Below, one piece after another: positions 61,403 through 64,000 of a DNA stretch of 64,000 bases; position 1 is the stretch's first letter, and every line of letters begins with the position of its first letter. The stretch spans positions 1,275,001 through 1,339,000 of the forward strand of contig NZ_CP015136.1 in the NCBI RefSeq assembly GCF_001618865.1, given 5' to 3'. The position numbers and the translations under genes were made by a program. The stretch comes from Luteitalea pratensis. GTDB lineage: Bacteria > Acidobacteriota > Vicinamibacteria > Vicinamibacterales > Vicinamibacteraceae. A model generated the notes under the pieces. The model saw only the letters and a list, made by a program, of their open reading frames with translations, was not told the DNA's origin and did no database searches.

Positions 61403-62281
61403 TTGCGGCACTTCACGAGGCGGCGCGTGCTGGTTGGGCTGGGACTGATGATCATTCTCACCCTGGTGTTCGTCGCCAGGCAGGGGAACGCGAACAAGAT
61501 CGGCGGGCAGCAGCCCGCAGAACCGTTCCGCATCGCCGGCAACTTCTACTACGTCGGCGCGAGCGATGTCTCCGCCTTCCTCATGACCGGGCCTGAGGGG
61601 CACGTCGTGCTCGATGCCGGCTATCCCACCACCGCGCGGATGATCATGGCGAGCATCGCGAAGCTTGGCTTCGACATCAGGGACGTCAAGGTGCTCCTGA
61701 ACTCGGAGCCGCACCCGGACCACGGGGGCGGGCTGGCGGTGCTCCAGCAGGCGTCGGGTGCGCAGGTGTGGGCCAGCGACGCCAGCGGCGACGCCCTCGC
61801 GGCCGGCGGTGACGATCCCGACGTCGTCCTGCCGTTGAGGGCCCTCATCTGGATCGGGGTCCTCGGCTATCCGCCCCCGCGCGTCGACCATCGCTTCAAG
61901 GACGGCGACACGATCCGTGTCGGGCCGATCGCGCTCACCGCGCATATCACCGCCGGGCATTCGCGTGGCTGCACCTCCTGGTCGTTCCCCGTCCAGGATG
62001 GCGACCGCGTATTGAACGTCGTGAGCGCGTGCGACCTGGGGGTGCTCGCAACGTCGACGTATCCGGAACAAGCGGCCGACCGCGAGCGCAGTGTCCGCCT
62101 GCTGCGGAGCCTTCCCGCCGACATCTGGGTGACCGCCCATGCACGATGGTGGGGCCGGTACCGCAAGTTCGTCGCGAGCCAGACCGCGAAGAACCCGGCT
62201 GATTCGTTCGTCGACCCGCAGGGCTACCGGGCGTACATCGACACCGCCGAGGCGGAACTGCGCAACGGTCGTACGCACTAG
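61403..62281 (+). CDS. B3-type metallo-beta-lactamase-like hydrolase with Glu at first zinc position
   Basis: This 292-residue protein has a leader (RRRVLVGLGLMIILTLVFVA). The MBL-fold blocks match subclass B3: NFYYVGASDVSAFLM, VVLDAGYPTTARM, and LLNSEPHPDHGGG where Glu102 stands at the usual His116 place and His104, Asp106 and His107 follow. Then come TAGHSRGCTSW (His186, equivalent to His196) and VTAHARWWGRY (His246, equivalent to His263). B3 enzymes with this Glu substitution have been described and remain hydrolases, so activity is possible. Beta-lactam or another lactone/ester substrate cannot be decided. Its stop overlaps the convergent DUF5989 gene by 4 bp. Confidence 0.87.
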   Translation: MRHFTRRRVLVGLGLMIILTLVFVARQGNANKIGGQQPAEPFRIAGNFYYVGASDVSAFLMTGPEGHVVLDAGYPTTARMIMASIAKLGFDIRDVKVLLNSEPHPDHGGGLAVLQQASGAQVWASDASGDALAAGGDDPDVVLPLRALIWIGVLGYPPPRVDHRFKDGDTIRVGPIALTAHITAGHSRGCTSWSFPVQDGDRVLNVVSACDLGVLATSTYPEQAADRERSVRLLRSLPADIWVTAHARWWGRYRKFVASQTAKNPADSFVDPQGYRAYIDTAEAELRNGRTH

Positions 62282-62481
62282 AACAACGTGTAGATGAACG
62301 GCGCGGCAGCCGTGCCGCCCAGGGCAATCAGCAAGCCGAACACGACCAGGATGATGACGATCGGCGTCAGCCACCACTTCTTGTTCTGCGTGATGAACTG
62401 CCACAGTTCACCAAGGAACCCCTGTTGACGCGCCTGCGCTTCTCGCGCGAACTGCGACGACTCTTCCTGTCGATCAGCCAT
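62278..62481 (-). CDS. DUF5989 family small membrane protein
   Basis: The protein has 67 residues: a hydrophilic N-terminus (RQEESSQFAREAQARQQGFL), the motif GELWQFITQNKKWWLTPI, then one membrane helix (VIILVVFGLLIALGGTAAA). This pattern is characteristic of DUF5989 proteins, which are typically encoded next to SxtJ and NodU/CmcH carbamoyltransferase genes, as here. The function is unknown. A perfect tandem duplication separates it from the SxtJ-like gene. Confidence 0.85.
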   Translation of the reverse strand: MADRQEESSQFAREAQARQQGFLGELWQFITQNKKWWLTPIVIILVVFGLLIALGGTAAAPFIYTLF

Positions 62482-62496
62482 GCTGTGCGTTCCTTC

Positions 62497-62644
62497 TAGA
62501 ACTCTCGTGGTGCCCTGGGGTGCCGCGAGTGAGCGTTGTCGGCCGAGGTCGCGTGCGACCGGAGGCCGACTAGAACTCTCGTGGTGCCCTGGGGTGCCGC
62601 GAGTGAGCGTTGTCGGCCGAGGTCGCGTGCGACCGGAGGCCGAC
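62497..62644. repeat. Perfect 74-bp tandem duplication
   Basis: 62497-62570 and 62571-62644 are identical by direct reading, and the first bases of a third unit (tagaact) follow at 62645. The unit ends in the stop codon region of the SxtJ-like gene. Perfect identity suggests a recent duplication. Confidence 0.95.
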
Positions 62645-63060
62645 TAGAACTGCCGGAAGTATCTCTTCACATCTGGAGCCTGCTCGCGTGCGATCCAGTA
62701 CGTCGGCGCCGACCGGTCGAAGCGTCGCGTCATCGGGTCGTGCCCGGCCGCCCGCATCAGCAGCCCGATGGGCGTGAGCACGCCAAAGTACACGAGGCCG
62801 AGCAGCAGGTGGGAGACGATGAAGCCCATGGGGTACGCCGCGTACATCCACCCGACGAACATCGGCCGCCGCAGCGCGGGCACCGCGTAGTACACGAGCG
62901 CGACGACGGCCCCGGCACCCCACAGGACATTCTTCGCGACGTCGCTGCTCAGCGTGCGGCCGACGATTGCGCCAATCACGGCGAAGAACAGCAACAGGAC
63001 TGCGCCGAACCATGCGAGGTCGCGGCGCGACGGATTCCGATTGATCTCGAGCAGTGCCAT
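62644..63060 (-). CDS. SxtJ-like membrane protein
   Basis: This 138-residue protein starts MALLEINRNPSRRDLAWFG, the typical SxtJ opening, followed by four hydrophobic segments (AVLLLFFAVIGAIVG, VLWGAGAVVALVYYAV, GWMYAAYPMGFIVSH, LLLGLVYFGVLTPIGLLM). The end is a hydrophilic tail RRFDRSAPTYWIAREQ with YFRQF. SxtJ accompanies the carbamoyltransferase SxtI in saxitoxin clusters and in many unrelated bacteria, and its role is unknown. It is 8 bp downstream of the carbamoyltransferase gene, so the two are co-transcribed. Confidence 0.88.
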   Translation of the reverse strand: MALLEINRNPSRRDLAWFGAVLLLFFAVIGAIVGRTLSSDVAKNVLWGAGAVVALVYYAVPALRRPMFVGWMYAAYPMGFIVSHLLLGLVYFGVLTPIGLLMRAAGHDPMTRRFDRSAPTYWIAREQAPDVKRYFRQF

Positions 63061-63068
63061 GGGTTTCC

Positions 63069-64000
63069 CTAGTCCAGCTCGAATTGCGCCAGGTGTGCGC
63101 TCGCGTCGACCGGCCGTGCCTGCGCCTGCTCCTCACGCAGCAGCACGAAGTTCTCGAGGACCAGCACGTCCATGTTGGTCGCCAGGAAGCAGCGATGGGC
63201 CTCGGACGGGCGGCACACGATCGGCTCGCCTCGCACGTTGAAGCTGGTGTTGATCAGCACGGGACATCCTGTCTGCCGCTCGAACGCCTGTAACAACCGG
63301 AAGTAGCGCCCGTGACGCTCCGCGTCAACCGTCTGGACGCGCACCGAGTAGTCGACGTGCGTCACGGCCGGGATCGTCGAGCGCGGCACCTGCAGCTTCT
63401 CGATGCCGACCAGATGGGCGCCTGCATCAGCGTCGCCGAGTCGCTGTACCTCATGCAATGGCGCGACGAGCAGCATGTACGGGCTGTCCTGCCCCTGGCG
63501 CATCTGGAAGTACTCGTGCACGTGTTCCTGCAGCACCGAGGGGGCGAAGGGCCTGAAGGACTCGCGGAACTTGACCTTCAGGTTCATTGTCGACTGCATC
63601 GACGGGCTACGCGGATCGCCGATGATGCTCCGGCACCCGAGCGCCCGAGGCCCGAACTCCATGCGTCCCTGGAACCACCCGACGACCTTCTCCTGCGCGA
63701 TCAGCGAGGCGACGAACTCGCACAGGTCGGCGTCGTCGGTGAACGCTCGGGCTGTGGCCCCGACCGAATCGAGGAACGCCCGGATGTCGTCCGTCGTGTG
63801 CCGCGGTCCGAGGAGGGAGCCTGACTGCGTGTCCTGACCGTTGGGCCGGCGCGGTGTGTCGAGCAACTGGTGGGAGATGAAGAGGGCCACGCCAAGCGCG
63901 CCGCCCGCATCCCCGGCGGCCGGCTGAATCCAGATGTCCTCGAACGGGCCGTTGCGCAGGATCTTTCCGTTGCCGACGCAGTTGAGGGCCACGCCGCCGG
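63069..64000 (-). CDS. NodU/CmcH-family carbamoyltransferase (N-terminus beyond right edge)
   Basis: The last 310 residues of a carbamoyltransferase are visible; the frame stays open at the window edge. The C-terminal Sua5/YrdC-like and CmcH domains show VGWFQGRMEFGPRALGCRSI and MNLKVKFRESFRPFAPSV. Further on are THVDYSVRVQTV, LINTSFNVRGEPIV and SEAHRCFLATNMDVLVLEN. The family transfers a carbamoyl group from carbamoyl phosphate to a hydroxyl of an antibiotic, nodulation factor, toxin or sugar. The N-terminal Kae1-like domain is missing because of the edge. With SxtJ and DUF5989 it forms a known gene trio. The acceptor is unknown. Confidence 0.93.
   Translation of the reverse strand, partial: GGVALNCVGNGKILRNGPFEDIWIQPAAGDAGGALGVALFISHQLLDTPRRPNGQDTQSGSLLGPRHTTDDIRAFLDSVGATARAFTDDADLCEFVASLIAQEKVVGWFQGRMEFGPRALGCRSIIGDPRSPSMQSTMNLKVKFRESFRPFAPSVLQEHVHEYFQMRQGQDSPYMLLVAPLHEVQRLGDADAGAHLVGIEKLQVPRSTIPAVTHVDYSVRVQTVDAERHGRYFRLLQAFERQTGCPVLINTSFNVRGEPIVCRPSEAHRCFLATNMDVLVLENFVLLREEQAQARPVDASAHLAQFELD

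Overview
The window is high-GC DNA from a chromosome most consistent with an acidobacterium of the Vicinamibacteria type (Luteitalea-like). That placement is inferred from gene families, not from a marker gene. The signs are an Oar-type TonB receptor with a carboxypeptidase-regulatory N-terminus, winged-helix and PD40 (TolB-like) fusion proteins, eukaryote-like Ser/Thr kinases paired with short ECF-like sigma factors, secreted vanadium-haloperoxidase-like proteins, and many Tat or Sec leaders. No phage, transposase or CRISPR array was seen. The only RNA gene found is one tRNA-Ser(GGA).

Region by region. 0-10.5 kb holds a putative Na+/H+ antiporter (cut by the left edge), a leader-bearing Gfo/Idh/MocA oxidoreductase, a hybrid histidine kinase with Hpt, a glutaredoxin-like/DUF2892 fusion, glycogen branching enzyme (glgB), a second hybrid kinase and a YihY/BrkB membrane protein. 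10.6-17 kb holds a BON-LysM protein and a DNA-repair block: a LigD-type polymerase tail-to-tail with an ATP-dependent ligase, then DinB and a RapA-like SNF2 ATPase. 17-19.8 kb has two decayed remnants next to an unusual winged-helix/methyltransferase fusion. 20-24 kb is an operon of Zn-alcohol dehydrogenase, P-type cation ATPase and a small unknown protein. 24-26.5 kb has a degenerate serine hydrolase, degenerate direct repeats and the tRNA.

26.5-40.4 kb is the most coherent accessory system. A 3-hydroxyisobutyrate-dehydrogenase-like gene diverges from a four-gene operon: TonB receptor, PD40-CehA metallohydrolase, and two Tat-leader class-V PLP enzymes. A MocR-type PLP regulator follows, and divergent from it is a second operon with a third Tat-leader class-V PLP enzyme and a Tat-leader amidohydrolase. 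I read this as import and envelope-side processing of an amine- or peptide-like substrate. The substrate is unknown.

40.5-58 kb mixes intact genes with gene debris. Intact are two sigma factor/kinase modules, two haloperoxidase-like enzymes, an esterase, a cupin-like protein and a tandem SRPBCC-like protein. The debris includes a truncated PIN toxin, a lipase gene with three frameshifts, a 70-bp piece copied from the SRPBCC gene, oxidoreductase and TonB-receptor scraps, a 414-bp duplicated hydrolase fragment, its longer homologue with an in-frame TGA, and a scrap of a PLP-enzyme gene. 58-64 kb has a creatininase-family protein divergent from a winged-helix/PD40 regulator, a B3 metallo-beta-lactamase-like enzyme with Glu in place of the first zinc-binding His, and a DUF5989 / SxtJ / NodU-CmcH carbamoyltransferase cluster that runs off the right edge.
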